Of a stretch of 64,000 nt of DNA, positions 7,594-14,655 are shown piece by piece. Under the pieces are notes generated by a model. It saw nothing but the letters and a program-made list of their open reading frames with translations. It did not search any database and was not told the DNA's origin. Each line of letters starts with the position of its first letter. Position 1 is the stretch's first letter. The position numbers were made by a program, and so were the translations under genes. Location of the stretch: NCBI GenBank assembly GCA_030145305.1, contig JAQYVX010000007.1, positions 1-64,000 on the forward strand, given 5' to 3'. This DNA comes from Halarcobacter sp. GTDB lineage: Bacteria > Campylobacterota > Campylobacteria > Campylobacterales > Arcobacteraceae.

Positions 7594-7790
7594 TTACTCT
7601 CAAAGCTCTATATAGTTTCAACTTCGAGAGAGCACATCTCCACCATATAACAATCTCACAATAAAATTCTAGATACAAGTTTACTTATTTAACTATTTAT
7701 TCAATGGACATATCCTCTCCTCATACCAATCCATGCAGAGAATTGGTAGTTGAAATTCCAAAAAGATAATATTTAATTGTATTTAAATAA

Positions 7791-7890
7791 GCAAAAATAA
7801 TTTCCCTAAACCTATTAAATTAAGTCCTAGAATTACATTTGGGGGAAGAAGAGAAGGTTAATATTTGGATGAAAAGCAAGTATTAATGAT
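7791..7890 (+). pseudogene. Decayed second copy of the alpA-like gene (3' part)
   Basis: About 100 bases align with the 3' half of the gene at 6501-6671. They share 15 identical bases (AGTCCTAGAATTACA at 6609-6623 and 7823-7837), the following TTTGGG/GAAGAAG stretch, and TTGGATGAAA near the end. Extra and missing bases after the ACA break the frame, and no start or N-terminal half is visible, so it cannot make the protein. It is a remnant of a related phage or of a partial duplication. Confidence 0.75.
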
Positions 7891-7953
7891 ATAAAAAATT
7901 CTAAATTTACGAATCATATATGATGTTTAAAAGTTCATTTATCAAGTCATTTA

Positions 7954-7962
7954 TGTTATACT
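7954..7962 (+). promoter_or_regulatory. Extended -10 promoter for fic
   Basis: TGTTATACT matches the TGnTATAAT form used by Campylobacterota housekeeping sigma factor. The start of transcription would be near 7969, giving a leader of about 70 bases with AAAGGA before the TTG start of fic. Confidence 0.45.
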
Positions 7963-8036
7963 ATCGAATCAAAAATGATGTGTAATAAATTTGAACACAC
8001 ATCAACTTCTAATTTATCAAAATAAAAGGACTTATT

Positions 8037-9167
8037 TTGCAAAAAAAAAGATGGATTTGGGAACAAGAAAAATACCCTAATTTTACATACAATAGAGATT
8101 TAATAGAAAGTTTACATAATAAAGCATCATTTAAACAAGGTAAATTGAGTGGTTATTTATCAATACTTGACAGCAAAAAACTTGAAGAATTTAAAGAAGA
8201 AGCAATAATAGACGAAACTATGAGTACTTCTGCAATTGAAGGTGATTACTTAAAAAGAGAAAGTGTTCGAGATTCAATAAGAAAAAAACTTGGATTACTT
8301 GAAATATATGAAAATACTGAATACAAAACAGATAATTTAGTAGCTATTCAATTTGATGTTAATTCAAACTATTCACAAGAGTTAGAAATTGAAAAGATTT
8401 ATTCGTGGCACTCTTCTATATTTCCTACTGGATATAGTGAAGGAATTAAAATTAATGTTGCAAGCTTTAGAGATGAAGGTGAAATGAATATTGTAAGTTC
8501 AAGAGGAACAAGTAGTGAAAAGCTATATTATACTGCTCCTCCCAGCGATATTCTGATAGATGAAGTACATGAATTTTTAATCTGGTTTAATAAAACTGAT
8601 GATACATTAATTAAATCCGCCATTGCACACTTATGGTTTTTGATAATTCATCCCTTTGATGATGGTAATGGAAGAATTTCTAGAGCTATTGGAGACCTTA
8701 TATTATCAAGAATTGAAAAGACGCAAGTTTCAAAGATTTATTCTTTTTCAAAATCAATAAATAAAGATAAAAGGAACTATTACAAAGCATTAGAAGCAAC
8801 AACAGGATTTAAAAAGAAAAATGATCCTTTAGACATAACACCATGGATTATTTGGTTTTTAGAAACATTTATAAAATCAATAGATGAAACACTTGATAAG
8901 TTAGCATATATAAAGACTAAAACTAATTTTTGGGATATTCATAAAGATGACAATTTAAATTCAAGACAACAAAAAGTATTAAATAAAATTTTAGATATTG
9001 GAGTTGATAATTTTGAAGGTGGATTAACTAAATCAAAGTATGTAAATATTAGTAAAACTAGTTCAGCAACAGCAACAAGAGATATAAAAGAACTTATGGA
9101 TAAAAAATGTATTTATCAAATAGAAAATACTGTAGGAAGAGGAACTAAGTATTCAATTTTAATTTAA
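8037..9167 (+). CDS. Fic family AMP-transferase with C-terminal winged helix (376 aa)
   Basis: Fic enzymes usually transfer AMP from ATP to a target hydroxyl. The complete catalytic motif HPFDDGNGR is at residues 205-213. An upstream helix with TSAIEG (about residues 60-70) is the S/TxxxE inhibitory motif, making this a class II Fic with its inhibition helix in the same chain. A Fic_N-like N-terminal region (RWIWEQEKYPNF) and a C-terminal winged-helix region (about 310-375) complete the usual chromosomal Fic/DUF4172-type layout. The start is TTG at 8037 preceded by AAAGGA. The substrate is unknown. Flanked by phage remnants, it is likely an accessory gene, with possible links to stress or phage defence. 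Confidence 0.85.
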   Translation: MQKKRWIWEQEKYPNFTYNRDLIESLHNKASFKQGKLSGYLSILDSKKLEEFKEEAIIDETMSTSAIEGDYLKRESVRDSIRKKLGLLEIYENTEYKTDNLVAIQFDVNSNYSQELEIEKIYSWHSSIFPTGYSEGIKINVASFRDEGEMNIVSSRGTSSEKLYYTAPPSDILIDEVHEFLIWFNKTDDTLIKSAIAHLWFLIIHPFDDGNGRISRAIGDLILSRIEKTQVSKIYSFSKSINKDKRNYYKALEATTGFKKKNDPLDITPWIIWFLETFIKSIDETLDKLAYIKTKTNFWDIHKDDNLNSRQQKVLNKILDIGVDNFEGGLTKSKYVNISKTSSATATRDIKELMDKKCIYQIENTVGRGTKYSILI

Positions 9168-9185
9168 GAATTATAAAATATTTTA

Positions 9186-9194
9186 TGATATAAT
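9186..9194 (+). promoter_or_regulatory. Perfect extended -10 box (TGATATAAT)
   Basis: TGATATAAT at 9186-9194 is an exact TGnTATAAT. Transcription would start at about 9201-9202, which is the ATG of the 34-aa frame below, so the product would be a leaderless message or a short noncoding RNA. Confidence 0.45.
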
Positions 9195-9201
9195 TGCCAT
9201 T

Positions 9202-9306
9202 ATGAAAAAAGAAGAAATACTTGGAATATTTGAAAGTTATGCAAATAATACTCAAACTAAGCACATCCACAAAAAAGCTTTTAATTACTTCTCCAAATTC
9301 TTATAA
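9202..9306 (+). CDS. Possible 34-aa peptide or remnant
   Basis: ATG at 9202, 34 codons, TAA at 9304-9306. The product is charged and His/Lys-rich (TKHIHKKAFNYF) with no membrane segment. There is no ribosome-binding site, but a perfect extended -10 box ends 7 bp upstream, so it could be leaderless. It may equally be the degraded start of a lost gene. No family was recognised. Confidence 0.3.
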   Translation: MKKEEILGIFESYANNTQTKHIHKKAFNYFSKFL

Positions 9307-9361
9307 AATATGATTTAATATTTAGTAATTTTTTAGTTATTTACACATTTTAAGTTTAAAA

Positions 9362-9400
9362 AAGTAGCTATTAAAATTATAGTAATTTTAATAGCTACTT
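9362..9400 (-). terminator. 18-bp perfect stem-loop terminator
   Basis: Bases 9362-9379 pair without a mismatch with 9383-9400 around a 3-base loop. On the minus strand the stem is followed at once by a T-run (TTTTTAAACTT), so it ends the transcript of the 57-aa gene at 9413-9586. On the plus strand the T-run is missing, though it may still slow transcription from 9200. Confidence 0.75.
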
Positions 9401-9412
9401 ATAAAAGAAATA

Positions 9413-9586
9413 TTATTCTATCTTCTCTTTTAAAGAAGCAAAAGCTTTTTTATATGCTATAGATTGGTTATGATCTAGTGATAAGGTCATTGGCAAATCT
9501 TTTAAGAAATCAATAATTACTTCTATATTACTATTTGCAACGTGCGCTCTTGCTAACGCTGTACTTGCTTTTTTTTCGGCACTCAT
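9413..9586 (-). CDS. 57-aa conserved-looking small protein
   Basis: Start ATG at 9586 (complement) with AAAGGA 7 bases upstream, 57 codons, stop at 9413-9415, then a strong terminator. The product begins MSAEKKASTALARAHVANS and is amphipathic and soluble. A good ribosome-binding site, clean coding pattern and dedicated terminator support a real gene. No family or function was recognised. Confidence 0.65.
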   Translation of the reverse strand: MSAEKKASTALARAHVANSNIEVIIDFLKDLPMTLSLDHNQSIAYKKAFASLKEKIE

Positions 9587-9679
9587 TCTTGTGTCCTTTA
9601 ATATAATTTTTCTAACATTTAGATTATACTTAAAGAAAACTTTAGAATAGAGAATAAAGAAAATTATTTAAGATTATTT

Positions 9680-10306
9680 TCAACTTAAAGCTAACCAAAC
9701 GCCAATACCCATCATCATAGACCCTGCAACTTTATTTATTACTCTAACATTTGAACTTTTCTGTAATAGTTTTCGCAAAGTTTTACCACCCGTTGCATAT
9801 ATAATTAAACAAGTAAATTCTAAAATCAAAATCATAAATATTAAAACTATCAACTGTGAAGGCATAGGTAGATTTTCATCTATAAAAGGTGGTAATAAGG
9901 CTATAAAAAATGCCCAACCTTTTGGATTTGCAATTGCTGTTATAAAACCTTGTAGGGCTAGATTTCTTTTTGAAATATTATAATTACATTCATCAAGATT
10001 TATAGCCATTTTCCCTCGAGAAAGCCACATTTGAATTCCAAGATAAATAAGATATGCTCCACCACCATATTTAAGTACTAAAAAAACACTTGGATACTTA
10101 AGCATAATAGTTGCCACTCCAATAACTGAAGAACTAGCAACAAGCCCAACTCCAATAAGCTCTCCATACATCATATAAAATGTTTTTTTCAAGCCTATAC
10201 TCATGCCCATACTAAGAGATAAGGTCATACACATTCCAGGAGTAATTGAGACCAGAAAAAAAGTTGGGATAAAGACAGCAAGAAGTGTTAAATTTATAAA
10301 ATCCAA
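9680..10306 (-). CDS. LysE/RhtB-family amino acid exporter (208 aa)
   Basis: Inner-membrane exporter of the LysE/RhtB family, which exports amino acids or related small metabolites. Six hydrophobic segments span the whole length. The family signature near the N-terminus is present (ITPGMCMTLSLSMGMSIG), as is the central NPKGWAFF block (about residues 127-134). The length is typical (about 205-210 aa). It is transcribed alone, away from the phage region. Substrate cannot be assigned from sequence. The first ATG fits the family's usual N-terminus. Confidence 0.85.
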   Translation of the reverse strand: MDFINLTLLAVFIPTFFLVSITPGMCMTLSLSMGMSIGLKKTFYMMYGELIGVGLVASSSVIGVATIMLKYPSVFLVLKYGGGAYLIYLGIQMWLSRGKMAINLDECNYNISKRNLALQGFITAIANPKGWAFFIALLPPFIDENLPMPSQLIVLIFMILILEFTCLIIYATGGKTLRKLLQKSSNVRVINKVAGSMMMGIGVWLALS

Positions 10307-10357
10307 AATAATCCTTAATTAAAATAAAATTATATACAAAATTTGCAAGGTCTATTA

Positions 10358-13033
10358 TTAATCTATTAATTCGCTTTGTGGTTTTCCTATATAATATCCT
10401 TGTGAATATTCTATTCCAAGTTCGTTTACAATATTGTATATTTCTTCATTAGATACATACTCAGCAATTGTTTTAAAGTTCATTTTTTTTGCAAATTCTA
10501 CAATAGTTCTTACTATTTCCTTAGAGTTTTGATTATGTTCAATATCTTTTATCATACTGCCATCTATTTTTACATAATCCGCATCAACTTTTATTAAATA
10601 CTCAAAATTACTATATCCTGTACCAAAGTCATCTATTGCAATTTTACAACCAAAACTTTTGAATAATTTAATAAAGTTAACAAACTCATCATATTTTTCT
10701 ATATTTTCTGATTCTACTAACTCTAAAACTAAGATTTTACCCACATTATATTTTTTGATTTTTTTTATTAAATATTCGTTTAACTCTTTATTTAAAATAT
10801 CTTCTATAGTTAAATTTATTGAAAACTCTAACTTGCTATTTTTGAACTTTTCAAAAGATAAATCAATAACTTTCTTAGTAATATTTATATACTGTTTTGA
10901 TTTTTTTGCTAAAGATAAGAAATAGAAAGGAGAAATCAAAGTTCCATCTTCATCTTCTAATCTCACTAATGCTTCATATTTTTCTATTTTTTTAGTTTTA
11001 TTGTTAAATATTGGTTGATAGTGAACTAAAAATTTATTTTCTGATAAAGCATTCTTAATCTTTGTTACCCAAGTTAAATTCATCTCAAATGCTTTTTCTA
11101 TTTCTAATTTTTTTTCATATATAAGAATATTTTGATTGACTTTTTTAGCATGTTTATTTGCAATTTCTCCTGTTAATAATAATTCATAATTATTTTCAAA
11201 TGAAATCCCAACAGTAGTAAGAATATCAAAGTTTTTCACTCCTAAATTGATTATTGAATCAGTCATTTTTTTATTTAATGTCCGTACATAATCAACAAAT
11301 TTCTTTTTTGTTAAACTAGTATTTAAAATTGCAAATTTATCTGAATGCAATCTATACAGTTTAAATTCATAATCATCTAAAGAACTAAGTAAAAGTTCAG
11401 CAAACTTTTTTATTACTATATCTCCAATAGTATGTCCATAAAAATCATTTATTGAAGAAAAATCATTTATATCTATTACAGCTAGATTATTACTAGCTTT
11501 TGTATGAATTTCTTCAAAAAGTAGCATTCGATTTCCACAATTTGTTAAACTATCTTTTCTAGCAGAAGCTAAAATGCTCTCTCTTTGTAAAATCAAATCC
11601 GTAATATCATGCCTTATTCCAATGTATTCAACTATTTCATTTTTTGTATTTAAAATTGGCATAATTGCATTATCAACATAATAAAAAGTTCCATCTTTTT
11701 TCTTATTTTTTAAAATTCCTGTCCATGTTTTCTTTGCTTGTATTGTCTTCCATAAATCTGTAAAAGTTTCTTTACTAGTTTCATCTGAACGCAAAATAGA
11801 GTGTGGTTTTCCAATAACTTCATGTTCTTTATATCCTGTAACTTTTATAAAGTTGTCATTGATATAAGTAATGGTTCCTTTTAAATCACTTTTTGTGATG
11901 ATATTATTAGTATTCATTGCTGCTAAATATTCATCTAAAAAATGTTGAGTCTCTTCTAGTTTTTCTTTTGAGGCAAGAAGTCTTCTTGCAAATTTTTCGG
12001 GAATCAAGGATAAAAGCAAACCAATAAAAGCACTTATAAAAAGAACAATAATTATAATACTTAAAGCATGATCAATCATATCCTTCTTAAGTTTAGCAAG
12101 AGTATCATCTTTTATTTCTAAAATTAAAAATAACTTTTGTTTTAAACCTAATTCATCACTGATAAATTTAGTACAAATATTTTTACTTGAATATTCATTG
12201 TTATTTAAAATAGCTTTAAAATCTTTTGGCAAGAAATCTTCAATTTTTTTATCTTTTGATAAAGCCCTAGACCAAGAAAAATCTTTTAATTCCTTATTAA
12301 CTTCAAAATTACCTACAATTATTTCTCCATCATTATCAATTAAAGAAATATTAAATAAACTTGATTTTGTCACTTCTTCCAATAGATTTTCCATAAATAT
12401 ATTGAAAATAATGAAGCCTTCAAAATTAGAAGAAGTATAAAAAGGCATAGCAATCCTAATTGTAGGTACATATGGTTTCTGAATTTTTCCAAACTCTTTA
12501 TTTAAATCGATTTTTGAAGTCCAAAGAAAATTATCTTTTGTTTTTGAAAGTTCTTTGAAATAATATCTATGTGATTTATTTTGTAATTGTGATTCTTTTA
12601 TTATTAATTTATCTGCACCTAAATAGTCTCTTTCTAATCTAATTTTTTCATTCCCATTTTTCTCTATAAATCTTATTTGCATAATGTTTTTATCGGTAGT
12701 TATTATATGGAAAAAAAGAGAAATAAGATTTTTTTTATTTATATCATTAGGTTTGGTAAGATAATTGTTAACAATAATATCATCTTTAAAAGAGTAGATA
12801 TCAGTTCTGTAGTCATTAAGATTATTTTTTAGGAATTTGATTTTTTTATTAATTTCTTTTTTTGCATTTGTACGTATATCTTCTTCTAAATGTTCTACTT
12901 GATAGGTATAATTAGCATAAAATGTAATTAATATTACAATTACTCCAAAAATAAAAAAAGATAAAATAAAAAAAATTTTAATAAAAAAAGGATTTTTTTC
13001 AAAAAATGTAGATGAAATATATTTATTATACAT
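10358..13033 (-). CDS. Membrane PAS-GGDEF-EAL protein, probably a c-di-GMP phosphodiesterase (891 aa)
   Basis: A membrane segment at about residues 17-40, a large periplasmic sensor region (about 45-315, Cache-like), a second membrane segment at about 320-343, a PAS domain at about 365-480, a GGDEF domain at about 490-640 and an EAL domain at about 655-885. In the GGDEF domain the active-site motif is degenerate (RLHSDKF where RxGGDEF is expected), so cyclase activity is unlikely. The EAL domain keeps its key motifs (EALVR at about 688, LVLELVESE, IDDFGTGYS at about 801, VKIDGSMI), so it should hydrolyse c-di-GMP. The dead GGDEF may bind GTP and regulate. Transcribed alone. Confidence 0.88.
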   Translation of the reverse strand: MYNKYISSTFFEKNPFFIKIFFILSFFIFGVIVILITFYANYTYQVEHLEEDIRTNAKKEINKKIKFLKNNLNDYRTDIYSFKDDIIVNNYLTKPNDINKKNLISLFFHIITTDKNIMQIRFIEKNGNEKIRLERDYLGADKLIIKESQLQNKSHRYYFKELSKTKDNFLWTSKIDLNKEFGKIQKPYVPTIRIAMPFYTSSNFEGFIIFNIFMENLLEEVTKSSLFNISLIDNDGEIIVGNFEVNKELKDFSWSRALSKDKKIEDFLPKDFKAILNNNEYSSKNICTKFISDELGLKQKLFLILEIKDDTLAKLKKDMIDHALSIIIIVLFISAFIGLLLSLIPEKFARRLLASKEKLEETQHFLDEYLAAMNTNNIITKSDLKGTITYINDNFIKVTGYKEHEVIGKPHSILRSDETSKETFTDLWKTIQAKKTWTGILKNKKKDGTFYYVDNAIMPILNTKNEIVEYIGIRHDITDLILQRESILASARKDSLTNCGNRMLLFEEIHTKASNNLAVIDINDFSSINDFYGHTIGDIVIKKFAELLLSSLDDYEFKLYRLHSDKFAILNTSLTKKKFVDYVRTLNKKMTDSIINLGVKNFDILTTVGISFENNYELLLTGEIANKHAKKVNQNILIYEKKLEIEKAFEMNLTWVTKIKNALSENKFLVHYQPIFNNKTKKIEKYEALVRLEDEDGTLISPFYFLSLAKKSKQYINITKKVIDLSFEKFKNSKLEFSINLTIEDILNKELNEYLIKKIKKYNVGKILVLELVESENIEKYDEFVNFIKLFKSFGCKIAIDDFGTGYSNFEYLIKVDADYVKIDGSMIKDIEHNQNSKEIVRTIVEFAKKMNFKTIAEYVSNEEIYNIVNELGIEYSQGYYIGKPQSELID

Positions 13034-13131
13034 ATTAACCCCAAAAAAATCATTATAAATATTATATCAGAATTCTAGTTAATAGTGTTTAAAGTGTAGA
13101 GTTTTATCCTGATATAAAAAGATATTAAAGA

Positions 13132-13137
13132 TACAAT
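13132..13137 (+). promoter_or_regulatory. -10 box (TACAAT) for the cupin gene
   Basis: TACAAT lies 36 bp before the ATG at 13174. The expected start near 13144 leaves a short leader containing the AGAGGG ribosome-binding site. Confidence 0.4.
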
Positions 13138-13173
13138 CTAGTAAAATAAAACAAAGACAAAGAGGGAAAACAA

Positions 13174-13500
13174 ATGACTGAAACTTTTAATTTATTATCT
13201 AATATTCCACTTTCTTCAAACCAAGAGATATTCGAAACAATTACACAAAATAACAATATAAGAATAGAAAGAATTATTTCTTATGGACAAACTACTACAA
13301 ATGATTATTGGTATAATCAAGAAGAAGATGAGTTTGTAGTGATTATAAAAGGAAATGCAAAAATTACATATGAGGATGGAGAAATATTTGATTTAAAAGA
13401 AGGTGATAGTCTTTATATTAAAGCTCATCAAAAACATCAAGTAACTTATACTTCTAATCCTACAATATGGCTAGCAATTTTTATTTCACCCTTTTCTTAA
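13174..13500 (+). CDS. Small cupin-domain protein (108 aa)
   Basis: A single-domain cupin (about residues 45-105). The first motif is represented by EEDEFVVIIKGNAKITYEDG, and the second by GDSLYIKAHQKHQVTYTS with His residues suitable for metal binding. The family usually has a WYxQxEDEF motif in cupins of this size (here WYNQEEDEFVV), as seen in small phosphoribosyl-aminotransferase-like or cupin_2 proteins. Enzymatic role is unknown. It starts with AGAGGG upstream and converges on the AEC permease, whose stop lies 2 bp beyond. Confidence 0.75.
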   Translation: MTETFNLLSNIPLSSNQEIFETITQNNNIRIERIISYGQTTTNDYWYNQEEDEFVVIIKGNAKITYEDGEIFDLKEGDSLYIKAHQKHQVTYTSNPTIWLAIFISPFS

Positions 13501-13501
13501 A

Positions 13502-14431
13502 TTAAAAACCACCATACCAAAATATATAAAGTGGTATTGTAACTACTGAAACAACCGTACTTAAAAATACAGCTAAGCTAGCTTTTTCTGGTTTTGCATT
13601 TAACAGTACAGCTAAGGTTACTGTATTTCCAGCTAAAGGAACTATAGAGAATAAAAATATTACTTTGTATAAATCTTCATTTAAAATATGTAAAAAACTT
13701 TTATCTAGGTAAATTACACCCAACATTGCCAATGGCCAAAAAATAAATTTCAAGAAAAAAGTAATTGAGATAAATTTCATATCAAAATTATCAGGTTCAC
13801 CTTTTATTCCAATTAATCCCATTCCTAACATCATCATTCCTAAAATACCGTAGGCTCCTTTAAATTGTCCCGTATAAGAACTAATTGATTCAGGAATTTC
13901 AAAACCTGCTACATTTAAAATAATTCCCAAAATAAAAGCATAAAGTATTGGAAGTCTTGACATCTTTTTCAAAGCTTCAGCTACTGTAAAATTGCCTTTT
14001 GCTGTTACATAAAAACCTGTTGTACTTTCATATAAAAGAGAGGCAAGTACTGTAAAAATGTAAATATCAGCTAAATGTGGGGGAAATAAAATTATTGCTA
14101 AAGGAATTCCAAAAAAACCTGTATTTCCAGTCCCTGCTGAAAAAGATAGAATATTTCCAGTTGGATCTTTCCAAGAGTTTTGAAAAAGATATAAAGAAGC
14201 AAAGGCAATAATTGAACAAAAAATAAATAAAAATATTGGAAGAATAGCCATGGCTAAATCTATTTTAACACTTAATGTTGCTGAGAATACAACAATAGGA
14301 CCCAAAATATATATTAATAAAGTTGCTACTGATTCTCTTTGTACATTTAACATTTTTGAAGATAAAAAACCTAAAACTACATTAATATAGATAGGAAATA
14401 CTTTTAAAAGGATTACGAAAAAAAGGCTCAT
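13502..14431 (-). CDS. AEC-family permease (auxin efflux carrier type, 309 aa)
   Basis: Integral membrane protein with about ten hydrophobic segments over its full length, matching the AEC family (malate/malonate or auxin-like efflux permeases). Family-like features are the first segment ending NVVLGFLSSKML, a central SAGTGNTGFFGIP block (about residues 98-111) with the conserved NxGxxGxP-type kink, and the late PLAGNTVTLAVL block. The usual length is 300-320 aa. Substrate is unknown. A long palindrome lies 41 bp upstream of the start. Confidence 0.82.
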   Translation of the reverse strand: MSLFFVILLKVFPIYINVVLGFLSSKMLNVQRESVATLLIYILGPIVVFSATLSVKIDLAMAILPIFLFIFCSIIAFASLYLFQNSWKDPTGNILSFSAGTGNTGFFGIPLAIILFPPHLADIYIFTVLASLLYESTTGFYVTAKGNFTVAEALKKMSRLPILYAFILGIILNVAGFEIPESISSYTGQFKGAYGILGMMMLGMGLIGIKGEPDNFDMKFISITFFLKFIFWPLAMLGVIYLDKSFLHILNEDLYKVIFLFSIVPLAGNTVTLAVLLNAKPEKASLAVFLSTVVSVVTIPLYIFWYGGF

Positions 14432-14471
14432 ATTTTTCCTTGTGATGCTTATATAATTTATATTTAAATAT

Positions 14472-14505
14472 TTATTCGTCTTGACTAATTAGTCAAGACG
14501 AATAA
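14472..14505. promoter_or_regulatory. 34-bp perfect palindrome between the pgi operon and the AEC permease
   Basis: Bases 14472-14505 equal their own reverse complement, with the core TTGACTAATTAGTCAA. As RNA they would form a 15-bp stem with a 4-base loop, able to end the minus-strand operon whose last gene stops at 14525. There is no clear T-run afterwards. The symmetric core 41 bp before the permease start would also suit a dimeric repressor. Terminator and operator roles are both possible. Confidence 0.6.
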
Positions 14506-14524
14506 TACCTAAATTATTCTATAT

Positions 14525-14641
14525 TTATATTTTATTGTCAGTTTTTTTATCATATTTTTTATTTATAAAAGGTTTTACAAATTTAAAAAATATAAAAGCT
14601 AAAACAAAAAATATAAAAAGCACTGATATAAAAACATCCAT
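14525..14641 (-). CDS. 38-aa single-span membrane peptide after pgi
   Basis: Start ATG at 14641 (complement) with a strong AAGGAAGG ribosome-binding site, 38 codons, TAA at 14525-14527. The product has one membrane segment (about residues 4-20, FISVLFIFFVLAFIFF) and a positively charged tail (NKKYDKKTDNK). It lies 14 bp after the pgi stop and before the palindromic terminator, so it is probably the last gene of the Entner-Doudoroff operon. Function is unknown. Confidence 0.6.
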   Translation of the reverse strand: MDVFISVLFIFFVLAFIFFKFVKPFINKKYDKKTDNKI

Positions 14642-14655
14642 TTCAGCCTTCCTTA

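Larger units (their letters stand above)
7558..8036. other. 479-bp gap between phage cargo and fic
   Basis: The gap contains the stem-loop at 7570-7593, a 6-bp inverted repeat (ACCAAT at 7725-7730, ATTGGT at 7742-7747), the decayed alpA-like copy at 7791-7890 and an extended -10 box for fic at 7954-7962. No intact gene was found. This is the most likely place for the phage's right junction, but no repeat of a left end can be checked inside this window. Confidence 0.5.

Noticed and set aside
7638..7645. CTCCACCA resembling the 3' end of a tmRNA or tRNA, which would mark a phage attachment site
   Set aside because: No pairing T-arm, acceptor partner or upstream tRNA-like structure could be found; eight bases alone are not evidence.
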